A DNA stretch of 64,000 nucleotides, taken from the NCBI RefSeq assembly GCF_006517395.1, contig NZ_VDCY01000001.1, forward strand, positions 1-64,000, in the 5' to 3' direction. Below, piece by piece: positions 29,319-37,541 of the stretch. This stretch comes from Terrilactibacillus laevilacticus (GTDB lineage Bacteria > Bacillota > Bacilli > Bacillales > Sporolactobacillaceae). Under the pieces are notes generated by a model. It saw nothing but the letters and a program-made list of their open reading frames with translations, ran no database searches and was not told where the DNA came from. Within the stretch, counting starts at the first letter, position 1; the number at the start of each line of letters is the position of its first letter. The translations under genes and the position numbers were made by a program.

Positions 29319-29381
29319 TAATCGCTTCATCCGAATAAATCTATTCCGTTTAGTTAACGTGCTTACTAAAAATAGGCCATA

Positions 29382-29412
29382 AAAAATAACACCCGACATG
29401 GGTGTTATTTTT
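29382..29412. terminator. Terminator of prsA
   Basis: A perfect 13-bp stem AAAAATAACACCC/GGGTGTTATTTTT with loop GACAT. The symmetry suggests it stops transcription from either side. Confidence 0.93.
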
Positions 29413-29420
29413 GTCTTTAT

Positions 29421-30278
29421 TTATTGTCCAGCAGAAACGTTTGTGCTATCGAATAAACCTTTGAATGATTTGTCTTTCACCTTAACGTCACTTTTCTTAA
29501 TAAGACTTTGAATGACTTGTTCTTGTGATTTGGCTTTAGATTGTTTTACAGCATCAACCGCAGCTGGTTTTAAAGCAGTATAGGAATCTTTAACACCTGT
29601 TAATTTAATGACATGGTAACCAAATTGGGTTTTTACTGGACTACTTACTTCATTAAGTTTAAGTTTAAAGGCAGCTTTTTCAAAGTCGGCGTCCATGGCC
29701 CCTTTTTTAAACCAACCTAGGTCTCCGCCTTTATCTTTTGTTGCATCAGTGCCATACTTTTTAGCAAGGTCTGAGAACTTTTTGCCCTCTTTTAATTGTT
29801 TTTCGATACTATCAGCTGTCTTTTTATCTTTTACAAGAATGTGACTTGCTTTAATCTGTTTTAGCTGATCTTTGTTTTTATTGTAATAATCTTTTGCTTC
29901 TTTATCCGAGACTTTAACACCGTCAGTTTCTGCTTTCGTGAGTAAGAGCTGTTGTCTTACATTGTCTCTAAATTGTTTTTCTGTCAATCCATTTTGTTGG
30001 AGAGCCAATTGAAACTGTTCATCCGATCCAACTGATTTTTTAACTTCATTAACTTTTGCATCAATTTCTTTTTTGGTAACTTTATAATGTTTAGATAAAA
30101 TTTTATCATAAACCATTTGTTGCAAGACTTGTTTTCCATAAGTGTCTTTCAACTCATTGTAGAAATCATCTTTTGATACATCACCTGCATTGGTACTTAC
30201 AATTGTATCATTGTTGCCACAAGCAGCTAAGCTTGAGAGACCAATGACAGCAGCAAGAATGATAATTAATTTCTTCAC
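29421..30278 (-). CDS. prsA: PrsA, extracytoplasmic foldase lipoprotein
   Basis: A 285-residue lipoprotein that folds secreted proteins after translocation. A signal peptide ends at the lipobox LAAC (lipidated Cys near residue 20); a parvulin peptidyl-prolyl isomerase domain occupies about residues 135-225 (KASHILVKDKKTA, GGDLGWFKKGAM, FGYHVIKLTG), flanked by foldase regions. Numbering uses the second GTG (30278), because the first GTG at 30290 is fused to the ribosome binding site AGGAG; the spacing of 11 bases is rather long. The gene is monocistronic and close to cssRS and ecsAB, all linked to secretion. Confidence 0.95.
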   Translation of the reverse strand: MKKLIIILAAVIGLSSLAACGNNDTIVSTNAGDVSKDDFYNELKDTYGKQVLQQMVYDKILSKHYKVTKKEIDAKVNEVKKSVGSDEQFQLALQQNGLTEKQFRDNVRQQLLLTKAETDGVKVSDKEAKDYYNKNKDQLKQIKASHILVKDKKTADSIEKQLKEGKKFSDLAKKYGTDATKDKGGDLGWFKKGAMDADFEKAAFKLKLNEVSSPVKTQFGYHVIKLTGVKDSYTALKPAAVDAVKQSKAKSQEQVIQSLIKKSDVKVKDKSFKGLFDSTNVSAGQ

Positions 30279-30554
30279 GTGTTGTCTCACTCCTAGTTAT
30301 ATATTTATCCCACTATGGGTCCCCATTCAGTTTAATATTGTAAACCTATCATATACAATTAATCAAATTGACTTGAATGCGAGTTGCTATCTTCATTTAT
30401 GTATTAGAAAAACATATAATGGTGGGTCATCAAGCAACTATGTCCCATTTTAACTGATAGGTGACCAACTTGTCGAGAAAATGTGAAAAATCACATGGTA
30501 TATCGTTGCTTTAGGTCAGGATGATTGTATGACAAACCTCATGTGATCAAAAAA

Positions 30555-30737
30555 TTAACAAAAAAACAACTCGTAAAAACTAGCTATTAGTAATAAAAGG
30601 ATACTCACGTTTACTCTTTTAAAAATGAGTTCATGTCGCTCTTTGGGAATATTTTTCTTTGTGCAGAGCTCGTTCGTTAAGTAATTAAATAAATATATAA
30701 TAAAAATAGCAAATAAAATAAATAATAAGAGAACCAT
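30555..30737 (-). CDS. Small membrane protein of unknown function
   Basis: Sixty residues with two hydrophobic stretches, residues 1-18 and 42-59, and a basic, charged middle (TKKNIPKERHELIFKR). The start is ATG at 30737, seven bases after GGAGG, a strong ribosome binding site that supports the gene. No family was recognised. It is divergent from the ypmS-like gene and upstream of prsA on the same strand, but 276 bases separate it from prsA, so linkage is unclear. Confidence 0.6.
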   Translation of the reverse strand: MVLLLFILFAIFIIYLFNYLTNELCTKKNIPKERHELIFKRVNVSILLLLIASFYELFFC

Positions 30738-30840
30738 ACCCAGACCTCCGGTAATTTTACAAATGCATACCATTAGACTATCAAAAGAGTCAAAAAAATG
30801 ATAGTCTTAAACTGGATAATTAATGAGGAGTGGCAGCTGC

Positions 30841-31416
30841 ATGAATAAATGGAAAAGAGCGTTTTTTGCTTTACTCACACTTATTGTGTTGGTATGCGTT
30901 GGGCTTTCAGTATTATTTTACAATCTTTTCGTTGTACATACTTCCCAGCAAAACAACATCAACGAAACACATCATGTTGGAGAACCGATCTTCTCTGTCA
31001 ATGCAAATAAACAACGGTTAACCGATATGATTAATAACGAGATTCAGGACCACCAAAACGATCAGTTAACTTACCAAGTACAATTGACTAATGATGTGAC
31101 GTTAACAGGCGATTTAAAAGTTTTAGGAATGGGCATACCATTTACTATGTCATTTGATCCAAAAGTGACAGGAAGCGGAGATATTATCTTGAAAGAAAAA
31201 TCTGTAACCTTGGGGAGAGTTAATCTGCCTGACGAACAAGTCCTGCAATTTATTGACAATGGGACGAATTTCCCTGACTGGGTTGTTATTCAGGCAAGCA
31301 AAAAACAAATCTATGTTAATTTGAATGAAATGCCTCTAAATGATCAATTTTATTTAAAAGCAAAAGACATTCAACTTCAAAAGGATAAGATTAATTTTGA
31401 TGTTTATCAAAAATAA
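30841..31416 (+). CDS. YpmS-like DUF2140 membrane-anchored protein
   Basis: A 191-residue protein with one N-terminal membrane helix (residues 5-31) and an extracytoplasmic domain resembling the YpmS (DUF2140) family: EPIFSVNANKQRLTDMIN near 60, LGMGIPFTMSFDPKVTGSGDI near 100 and LPDEQVLQFI near 130. The function is unknown. The start is ATG at 30841, seven bases after GAGGAGTGG; the in-frame ATG at 30823 overlaps that site. It sits 58 bases before an M29 aminopeptidase gene and may be co-transcribed with it. Confidence 0.78.
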   Translation: MNKWKRAFFALLTLIVLVCVGLSVLFYNLFVVHTSQQNNINETHHVGEPIFSVNANKQRLTDMINNEIQDHQNDQLTYQVQLTNDVTLTGDLKVLGMGIPFTMSFDPKVTGSGDIILKEKSVTLGRVNLPDEQVLQFIDNGTNFPDWVVIQASKKQIYVNLNEMPLNDQFYLKAKDIQLQKDKINFDVYQK

Positions 31417-31474
31417 GTCGTAATCGCTCTATGTCTCAAAATGGAATTTTAAAATAGTTAAGGAGGTAATAAGT

Positions 31475-32707
31475 ATGATATCGTTTGAGGAGCAATTTAC
31501 GAATTATGCAAGGTTAGCTATTAAAATAGGGATAAATCTGCAAAAGGGACAAGATCTTGTCATCATTGCCCCAGTTAAAGCCATTCAATTTGTAGAGAAG
31601 GTAACCGAAATAGCGTATCAAGAGGGGGCGAAACACGTCTATTTCGACTGGACAGATCATGACCTTCAATTAACGAAACTTACATATGCACCAAATGAAG
31701 CATTTAAAGAATACCCAACTTGGAAAGCTAAAGGATTTGAAAAATTGGCATCAGAAGGAGCTGCATTTCTTCTGATTCGGACGCCTTCATTGGATCTATT
31801 TTCAGATATTGATCCCACAAAATTGGAAACGGAAATTAGAACTGAGAATGAAGCGTTATTTGATTATAGAGAATATCGAATGTCAGATAAGGTTAGTTGG
31901 AATATCATAGCTGTCCCATCGGATCAATGGGCCATGAAATTGTTTCTGAATGAAGACCTTGAAACCGCGACAGAAAAATTATGGAAAACCTTGTTTAAAA
32001 TGACACGTGCAGATCAAGATGATCCTATTGGAGCATGGGAAAAACATCAAAAAACGTTAGAAGAAAAAATGAATTACTTGAATGAAAAAAAATATCACCA
32101 ATTGCATTATAGAGCTCCAGGTACGGATTTAACGATAACTTTTGACAAAGACTATTTATGGGCCGGGGGTGCAGCGACGAATCAAAAAGGGCATCATTTT
32201 ATGCCGAATATACCGACCGAAGAAGTTTTTACTTTGCCGTTAAAAACAGGAGTAAATGGAACAGTGACAAGTACTCTTCCATTAAATTACAATGGAACTT
32301 TAATTGAAAAAATATCTCTAACATTTAAAGATGGCAGAATTATTGAAGCACATGCCGATAAGGGAGAAGAGACATTAAAACGTTTGATAAATACAGATGA
32401 CGGCTCTCATTATCTTGGTGAGGTTGCTCTAGTTCCGCATAATTCACCTATTTCCCAATCAGGTATGACCTTTTTCATGACGTTATTTGATGAAAATGCC
32501 TCTTGTCACCTTGCTATTGGGAAAGCCTATCCAAAGTGTTTAGAAAACGGAGCAAATATGACTCGAGAAGAATTAGATCAACATGGAGCAAATACGAGCA
32601 TTGTGCATGTCGATTTCATGGTCGGTTCAGAGGAACTTTCAATTGATGGTATCACAAACAATGGGCAAAGAGAACCTGTATTCCGACAAGGTCTTTGGGC
32701 GTTTTGA
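31475..32707 (+). CDS. ampS: M29-family aminopeptidase (AmpS/PepS)
   Basis: A 410-residue cytosolic metallo-aminopeptidase of family M29, which trims N-terminal residues from peptides. The catalytic C-terminal half carries the metal-binding stretches FMPNIPTEEVFTLP near residue 248, GEVALVPHNSPI near 315, and ENASCHLAIGKAYP, then TSIVHVDFMVGS near 378. The length is typical. ATG is preceded by AAGGAGGT. The preceding ypmS-like gene may share its transcript; a repeat-rich region with hairpins follows. Confidence 0.9.
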   Translation: MISFEEQFTNYARLAIKIGINLQKGQDLVIIAPVKAIQFVEKVTEIAYQEGAKHVYFDWTDHDLQLTKLTYAPNEAFKEYPTWKAKGFEKLASEGAAFLLIRTPSLDLFSDIDPTKLETEIRTENEALFDYREYRMSDKVSWNIIAVPSDQWAMKLFLNEDLETATEKLWKTLFKMTRADQDDPIGAWEKHQKTLEEKMNYLNEKKYHQLHYRAPGTDLTITFDKDYLWAGGAATNQKGHHFMPNIPTEEVFTLPLKTGVNGTVTSTLPLNYNGTLIEKISLTFKDGRIIEAHADKGEETLKRLINTDDGSHYLGEVALVPHNSPISQSGMTFFMTLFDENASCHLAIGKAYPKCLENGANMTREELDQHGANTSIVHVDFMVGSEELSIDGITNNGQREPVFRQGLWAF

Positions 32708-32837
32708 TTTGTTAAGAAAGATGGTGTCAACTGTTATGGTATAAAGTCTTGAAGACGGCCATATTTTTCAAGGTAGTTTTAATTAGCCGTGTTCGCAACA
32801 TATAAAATATGAATAGCTCATTAAAAAGACGATAAAA

Positions 32838-32917
32838 CACCACCTTTTAACTCAAAGTTGGTGTCAGATTGTCGACAAAAGGTATCGAGAGCACGCTCTT
32901 CGGTGCCTTTTGTCAAT
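32838..32917. repeat. Left member of a mirrored double-hairpin pair
   Basis: Two hairpins: CACCACCTTTTAACTCAAAG...GGTG and GACAAAAGGTATCGAGAG with CTCTTCGGTGCCTTTTGTC, the second followed by AATTTTT. Read on the minus strand the junction TCTGACACCA and the ...AAAAGGTGGTGTTTT stem correspond to the plus-strand sequence at 33737-33815. Confidence 0.6.
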
Positions 32918-32943
32918 TTTTGTATATGGATTGTAGGAGAAAA

Positions 32944-33071
32944 GGTTGATTTCCGCTCCAGGCGCTTGCTTTCCGGGGGGCGTTCGCCGAGCCTCCTCGT
33001 CGCAAGCTCCTGTGGGGTCTCGTCTGTAACGCTAATCCCCCAGGAGTCAAGCGCCTTCCGCTCCAATCAAC
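32944..33071 (+). repeat. Repeat family C, palindromic GC-rich Bacillaceae repeat, copy 1
   Basis: GTTGATTTCCGCTCCAGGCG to CGCCTTCCGCTCCAATCAAC: about 128 bp, GC-rich, nearly palindromic. It resembles an interspersed repeat I know from many Bacillaceae genomes. Reading frames here are spurious. Confidence 0.8.
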
Positions 33072-33378
33072 AAGTATCAAACAACTTGCCATGTCCAAGT
33101 CGCTAGTTTAAATTTATGGCAGCAAAAGTATGCATCGCATGCATAGACAATTTTTTTGCCCTCGTAGAGTTGTCTATCGCATTCCATGCTTTTCCTTCGC
33201 ATCTGCAAAGACACAAAGAAACCGAATCCTAAAAACCAACAATATGCCATGGTTAGTTTCGATCTCTTTTATCGTTTGACGTATGGAGAGTATGCCAAAT
33301 ATGTATTGTATGAATGTCATTTTAAAATTATTCACGTTCATTAAATTGATTTTTCGTCATCATGGTGTGTCACCTCAA

Positions 33379-33534
33379 AGTGCGTGTTCAAATAGATGAC
33401 AAATTAGAAGGAAGAAGATCAAGGCGGTGCTGTTTTGAGGACCGGAATGTAGGTTTTTGCTACATGAGGCCTGGAAAAAACAAGCGGGCGCCGAGATTCG
33501 CAGCTTATCATTGGTGACTTTTTGAACAACCTCT
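33379..33534 (-). repeat. Repeat family A (MITE-like), copy 3
   Basis: 156 bp in reverse orientation: GTGTTCAAATAGATGACAAA at one end and TGGTGACTTTTTGAACAACC at the other, with GGGCGCCGAGATTCG near the second end. The interior differs from the 14084 and 49034 copies. Confidence 0.85.
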
Positions 33535-33570
33535 AAAAGAGTATTATTTCTAGTGTATAGATGAGTTTTA

Positions 33571-33697
33571 GTTGATTGGAGCGTAAGGAGCTTGACTCCT
33601 GCGGGAAAAGCGGGATAGGCGAGACCCTGGACTGAGCGTAACGAGGGAAGCGGCTCGGCCCCGCCCGCGGAAAGCAAGCGCCTGGAGTGGAAATCTT
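33571..33697 (-). repeat. Repeat family C, copy 2 in inverted orientation
   Basis: GTTGATTGGAGCGTAAGGAG to GCGCCTGGAGTGGAAATCTT, the reverse complement arrangement of 32944-33071. The two copies are about 500 bp apart and enclose the family A copy at 33379. Confidence 0.8.
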
Positions 33698-33736
33698 ACC
33701 AGACTAATTATTTTACTCCTTATTTTAAAATAAAAA

Positions 33737-33814
33737 AGACTGTAGGCAAACTCGAAATTCTTCGAGTTTGCCTACAGTCTGACACCACCTTTTAATTAAA
33801 AGGTGGTGTTTTTG
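33737..33814. terminator. Two tandem perfect hairpins (terminators of yhaH and of the repeat region)
   Basis: The first is a 20-bp perfect stem (33737-33756 with 33761-33780, loop ATTC), with a T tract on the minus strand that would end yhaH transcription. The second is ACACCACCTTTT/AAAAGGTGGTGT (33782-33809) followed by TTTTT on the plus strand. Confidence 0.85.
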
Positions 33815-33841
33815 ATCATTCATCGCCTATAGTTTCTATTT

Positions 33842-34180
33842 TTAATCTTTTTTATGAGGGATTTTAGGTATATCAAATTGTCCGATCGCTTCTTTTAATT
33901 TAACAAGATGAGGCTGAACATCAGCTTTCCATGTGCTAACCAGCTCGCTGACATCCTTTGCCGTTGCTTTAATTGTTGGAATACTTTCTTGAGTTAACTG
34001 TTGGACTTGGTCTTTTACTTGTACAATCGAGGACGTAACATCTTTAATCGGTTCTTGGATATTTGTTTTAAAATCTTGACGAAGTTCTGCTCCTTTTTTA
34101 GGTGTTGTTAGGAGAGCAGTGACGCCGCCAATGACTCCACCAATACTGAAACCAAGAAGATAGGACGAGAATTTTCCCAT
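33842..34180 (-). CDS. yhaH: YhaH, YtxH-domain protein
   Basis: A 112-residue protein with an N-terminal glycine-rich membrane segment (SSYLLGFSIGGVIGGVTALL, residues 5-24) followed by the YtxH signature TPKKGAELRQDF and a long amphipathic helix. YtxH-family proteins are general-stress or unknown-function proteins in Bacillus. The name follows its location beside hit and ecsAB, as in B. subtilis. ATG is preceded by GAGGTGATC. No promoter could be assigned. Confidence 0.82.
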   Translation of the reverse strand: MGKFSSYLLGFSIGGVIGGVTALLTTPKKGAELRQDFKTNIQEPIKDVTSSIVQVKDQVQQLTQESIPTIKATAKDVSELVSTWKADVQPHLVKLKEAIGQFDIPKIPHKKD

Positions 34181-34364
34181 TTTTGATCACCTCATGATTA
34201 AATTTGTTTGATTTCCAAAGCTATGTAGAAAGTATCGTGAACATAGCCTAATATCTTATACGTTTAATTCATTACTCGATTAACTGAGCGTTCCAAAAAT
34301 ATAGCTTAAATATAACATGATTATAATACATTTTGCATAGCTTATCACTACAGGAGGAATGTAT

Positions 34365-34556
34365 ATGATCATCTTTCGTATGTTACTATTCATATTCGGC
34401 TTTGCTTGTATCATTTATTCCATTACCAATATCTTAAGTAATCCTAGGCTTGCTTTTAAGAATGTCATTCAACAAAAGCTATTTAAGAAGATTAGATTGA
34501 TTGGCGTATTAGGTCTTCTTTTTATCTTATTTGGATGGTTGCTCGGTTCAGGATAA
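34365..34556 (+). CDS. Small two-helix membrane protein, unknown
   Basis: Sixty-three residues with hydrophobic segments at about 3-24 and 44-61 separated by a basic loop (QQKLFKKIR). AGGAGG lies seven bases before ATG 34365, which is preferred over the ATG at 34359. It converges on hit, 14 bases from its end. No family recognised; the strong ribosome binding site supports a real gene. Confidence 0.6.
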   Translation: MIIFRMLLFIFGFACIIYSITNILSNPRLAFKNVIQQKLFKKIRLIGVLGLLFILFGWLLGSG

Positions 34557-34570
34557 AGAAAACATTTCTA

Positions 34571-35005
34571 TTATTTACGAGTATGGGTTTTTATTTGCTC
34601 TGCAATCGATTTTCGATCAGCTTCTGTATAATCATCCATATGGGATTGGAAAACAGGTGTGAACCCGTCAGTTTCGTCATATCGAGGGATGAGATGCACA
34701 TGGTAATGAAAAACAGTCTGACTAGCAAATGAGCCGTTATTATTGATGATATTCATACCAACTGGGTTAAAGGCAGCTTTGATAGCATTTGCAATCATTG
34801 GAACTTGTTTATAAATAGCAGCTGCTGTATCAGGATCAAGTTGGAAAATATCCTTTTGATGTTTTTTAGGGATAACAAGGGTATGTCCTTTTGTCACTTG
34901 GCTTAAATCAAGGAAAGCATATATATCCTCATTTTCAAAAACTTTAGCACTTGGGATTTCACCTTTGATAATTTTACAAAAAACGCAATTTTCATCATGC
35001 GACAT
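34571..35005 (-). CDS. hit: HIT-family nucleotide-binding hydrolase
   Basis: A 144-residue histidine-triad protein. The catalytic triad motif is HYHVHLIPRY near residues 98-107, the N-terminal CVFCKIIKGEIPS contains the two cysteines of the metal site typical of this branch, and GHTLVIPKKH lies near residue 40. It hydrolyses phosphoramidate or nucleotide-linked substrates; the physiological substrate is not known. It is divergent from ecsA, an arrangement conserved across Bacillus. Confidence 0.95.
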   Translation of the reverse strand: MSHDENCVFCKIIKGEIPSAKVFENEDIYAFLDLSQVTKGHTLVIPKKHQKDIFQLDPDTAAAIYKQVPMIANAIKAAFNPVGMNIINNNGSFASQTVFHYHVHLIPRYDETDGFTPVFQSHMDDYTEADRKSIAEQIKTHTRK

Positions 35006-35294
35006 TCTAAATCATCCTTTCTTTATGTATGGCGTCTTCTTATAATCTCCATTTTACCTCATCTATTCGCTGAATTCATGTATTTTTGGTAAACTTGATA
35101 AGACAGAGAAATCATTAAAACTCTCGTTATCACGATTAAGTCCATTTTTTTCTTGCTTCCAAATAATAGTTCCATACGTTACAAATGAATCTTTTGTCTT
35201 ATTAATAGTGAAACTATTAAAGATATATCATTATACATAAAGATTAGACAGTTCTTTATCATACTAAACAGAATTGAAAGTGAGTGAAACATAA

Positions 35295-36047
35295 ATGGAT
35301 CCCATTTTGAAAGTTAATCACTTGGTTGGGGGATACAGTAGGCAAAATGATGTTCTACATGATATTTCATTTGAAATCAAACCAGGAGAACTTGTTGGAC
35401 TTGTAGGCTTGAACGGTGCTGGGAAAAGTACAACAATAAAACATATCTTAGGTCTACTACAGCCACATTCAGGGGAAATTAACATTAACGGAATTGGTAT
35501 CAAAGAAAATATGGAACAGTATCGAAGACAAATTGCTTACGTTCCTGAGACTCCTGAATTATACGAGCATCTAACTTTAAAAGAGCATCTATCATTATCA
35601 GCAATGGCTTATGGTTTGGATAAGAAGAATTTTGAACATCGTGTGGAAGATTTGGCGGTTCGTTTCCGAATGGAGAAAAGGCTTAATTGGTTTCCTGGGC
35701 AATTTTCTAAAGGGATGAAGCAAAAAGTCATGATTATGTGTGCTTTTCTAGTGAACCCGTCACTTTATGTTGTAGACGAGCCTTTCGTTGGTTTAGACCC
35801 AATTGGCATTCAATCCTTCCTTGATCTGATGATCGAAATGAAAGAAAATGGATGCGGAATTCTCATGTCAACTCATATTCTATCAACGGCTGAACAATAT
35901 TGTGACCGATTTATCATCTTACATGATGGAAAGTGCGTCGTTCAAGGAAATCTTGAAGAGATTAAGGAAAAGTACGGTAAACGAGATGCGACACTTCATG
36001 ATATTTATGTTGCTATTGCAAAAGGAGATACGGCATGGATTCACTAA
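35295..36047 (+). CDS. ecsA: EcsA, ABC transporter ATPase
   Basis: A 250-residue ATPase: Walker A GLNGAGKST (K44), signature FSKGMKQKV near residue 140, Walker B SLYVVDEPFVGLD near 155, and H-loop STHIL near 195. EcsAB influences protein secretion, competence and intramembrane proteolysis by RasP in B. subtilis, though its cargo is uncertain. Start ATG follows AGTGAGTG. The next gene ecsB overlaps by 13 bases, so they are translationally linked. No ecsC follows. Confidence 0.94.
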   Translation: MDPILKVNHLVGGYSRQNDVLHDISFEIKPGELVGLVGLNGAGKSTTIKHILGLLQPHSGEININGIGIKENMEQYRRQIAYVPETPELYEHLTLKEHLSLSAMAYGLDKKNFEHRVEDLAVRFRMEKRLNWFPGQFSKGMKQKVMIMCAFLVNPSLYVVDEPFVGLDPIGIQSFLDLMIEMKENGCGILMSTHILSTAEQYCDRFIILHDGKCVVQGNLEEIKEKYGKRDATLHDIYVAIAKGDTAWIH

Positions 36048-37246
36048 TATCTTTATGGCAGAGACGCTTAAGAGATTATTGGATAATGGCGAGTCGTTAT
36101 TGGGGGATTATTGGGAAAAATAGTGGACTCATGTTTACCCTATATGTTCTCATTATTTTAGGAAGCGTTTATTATAAAAAAACATTGGATCAACTACCAG
36201 AAACATTTCCCGTTTCCCTCGTTTTGACTGTTGTTTTTGGCTTTTTTGTGATTAGGACACCGATACGAACCTTTATTCAACAGGCAGATGTCATTTTTTT
36301 ACTCCCGTTAGAGAGTCAGATGGGACGGTATTTTTATAAAAGTTGCCGATATAGCTTTATGTTGCAGTGTGCCATAATTATCATTGTTTTTGTTCTATTT
36401 TCACCACTTTACCTAAAATATCCTATGCATAGTGTGGCATCTTATCTGCTAGTGTTAATCCTCGCTTTTTTTGTTAAAGCTTGGAATATGGACTGTAAAT
36501 GGCATGAGCAATATTCGGACAATCCATTCTTATTAAAAGTCATTCGTGGCTGTTTAACGCTTTTGTTTTTATATGCCGTAATTAGTCAGCAACCAATCGT
36601 ACTTGCCATCACTTATATCATAGTGATGGGCTTAGTCTCTTACTTTCTTTTTCATCGGCAGAGGGTCAATGGTGTCTTACATTGGGACAGGCTAATTGCA
36701 ATGGAAAATCACCAAATGATGCTTCTGTTAAGATTTACAAACCTTTTTGTTGATGTCCCGCAACTGAAGGGCCGAGTAAAATCCCGTCCTTGGTTAAATG
36801 TATTTCTAAAATTCCGCAAATTTGATAAGGTTCATGTTTTCCGCTACTTATACTTTTCAATTTTCTTAAGGGCAGAAGATTATTTAGGCATTTATCTAAG
36901 GTTGACCATTGTAGGAGCAATTTTATCTTTTTATACAGACCATGATTTATTTGCTTTATTTGTAATACTTTCCGTTCTATATCTTACAGGGCTCCAACTC
37001 TATGGAATTTTTACTAGACCGGTGCCTCAAGCATTAGCTGGGATGTATCCAATCACAAAAGCAGTAAAAATAAAGAGTTATTGTTCGATAATATTGATTT
37101 GTTTGTTCGTACAGGGGCTCCTTTTATCGATTATCACGACTATCTCACACCCTAGAATTTCGTTCGCTCTCTTATCAATGCTCATAACGTTAGTTGTAAG
37201 TATAGGTTTAAGCTATGGGTATTACTACAGGAAATTAATAAAGTGA
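36035..37246 (+). CDS. ecsB: EcsB, ABC transporter membrane subunit
   Basis: A 403-residue integral membrane protein with about 10 hydrophobic segments in two groups (residues 20-200 and 270-395), the membrane partner of EcsA. The family start LWQRRLRDYWIMASRYWG and the central FTNLFVDVPQLKGRVKSRPW stretch are typical. It overlaps ecsA by 13 bases. Its last codons and stop (ATAAAGTGA) are part of the family B repeat that follows directly; ecsC, present in B. subtilis, is missing. Confidence 0.93.
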   Translation: MDSLISLWQRRLRDYWIMASRYWGIIGKNSGLMFTLYVLIILGSVYYKKTLDQLPETFPVSLVLTVVFGFFVIRTPIRTFIQQADVIFLLPLESQMGRYFYKSCRYSFMLQCAIIIIVFVLFSPLYLKYPMHSVASYLLVLILAFFVKAWNMDCKWHEQYSDNPFLLKVIRGCLTLLFLYAVISQQPIVLAITYIIVMGLVSYFLFHRQRVNGVLHWDRLIAMENHQMMLLLRFTNLFVDVPQLKGRVKSRPWLNVFLKFRKFDKVHVFRYLYFSIFLRAEDYLGIYLRLTIVGAILSFYTDHDLFALFVILSVLYLTGLQLYGIFTRPVPQALAGMYPITKAVKIKSYCSIILICLFVQGLLLSIITTISHPRISFALLSMLITLVVSIGLSYGYYYRKLIK

Positions 37247-37448
37247 AACTTCAGTGGGGGCTTTCGACGCACAGGATGTGCTAGTGCAGGCGTTGCGACA
37301 GGACGTCGCTTTTTAGCCTGCGTTATCCCCACTGATGGAAAGCCTGAACCAATCGGACCTTTACGGGCAGTTGATTCCCCGCTTATCTTCTTTGAAACTC
37401 AGAATCTTATGGTGGGGATCTTTACTGCCCGTTAAGATGGGATAAATA
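37238..37448 (+). repeat. Repeat family B, long copy at the ecsB stop codon
   Basis: ATAAAGTGAAACTT begins inside ecsB. Head stem CAGTGGGG (37252-37259)/CCCCACTG (37327-37334) encloses the CGACGCACAGGATG module; CTGAACCAATCGGACCTTTA follows, then CCCCGC facing GTGGGG (a G-U pair) and the tail CTGCCCGTTAAGATGGGATA. Confidence 0.9.
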
Positions 37449-37466
37449 AAAATAGATAATAAAGAA

Positions 37467-37492
37467 AAAGGATTGCGACTAGGCAATCCTTT
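37467..37492 (-). terminator. Terminator of the ferritin-like gene
   Basis: A perfect 10-bp stem AAAGGATTGC/GCAATCCTTT with a 6-base loop and T-rich flanks on both strands. Confidence 0.85.
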
Positions 37493-37541
37493 CTCTTTAT
37501 AAAAATGGGTGAAATGAAACGGTTGTGTTAAACAGCATGTA

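Noticed and set aside
32821-33106. Reading frames of 60-80 codons on both strands
   Set aside because: They lie inside GC-rich palindromic repeat C and its flanks, with no ribosome binding site and no protein-like composition.
35848-36123. A 91-codon frame overlapping ecsA and ecsB
   Set aside because: Shadow of the two real genes in another frame.
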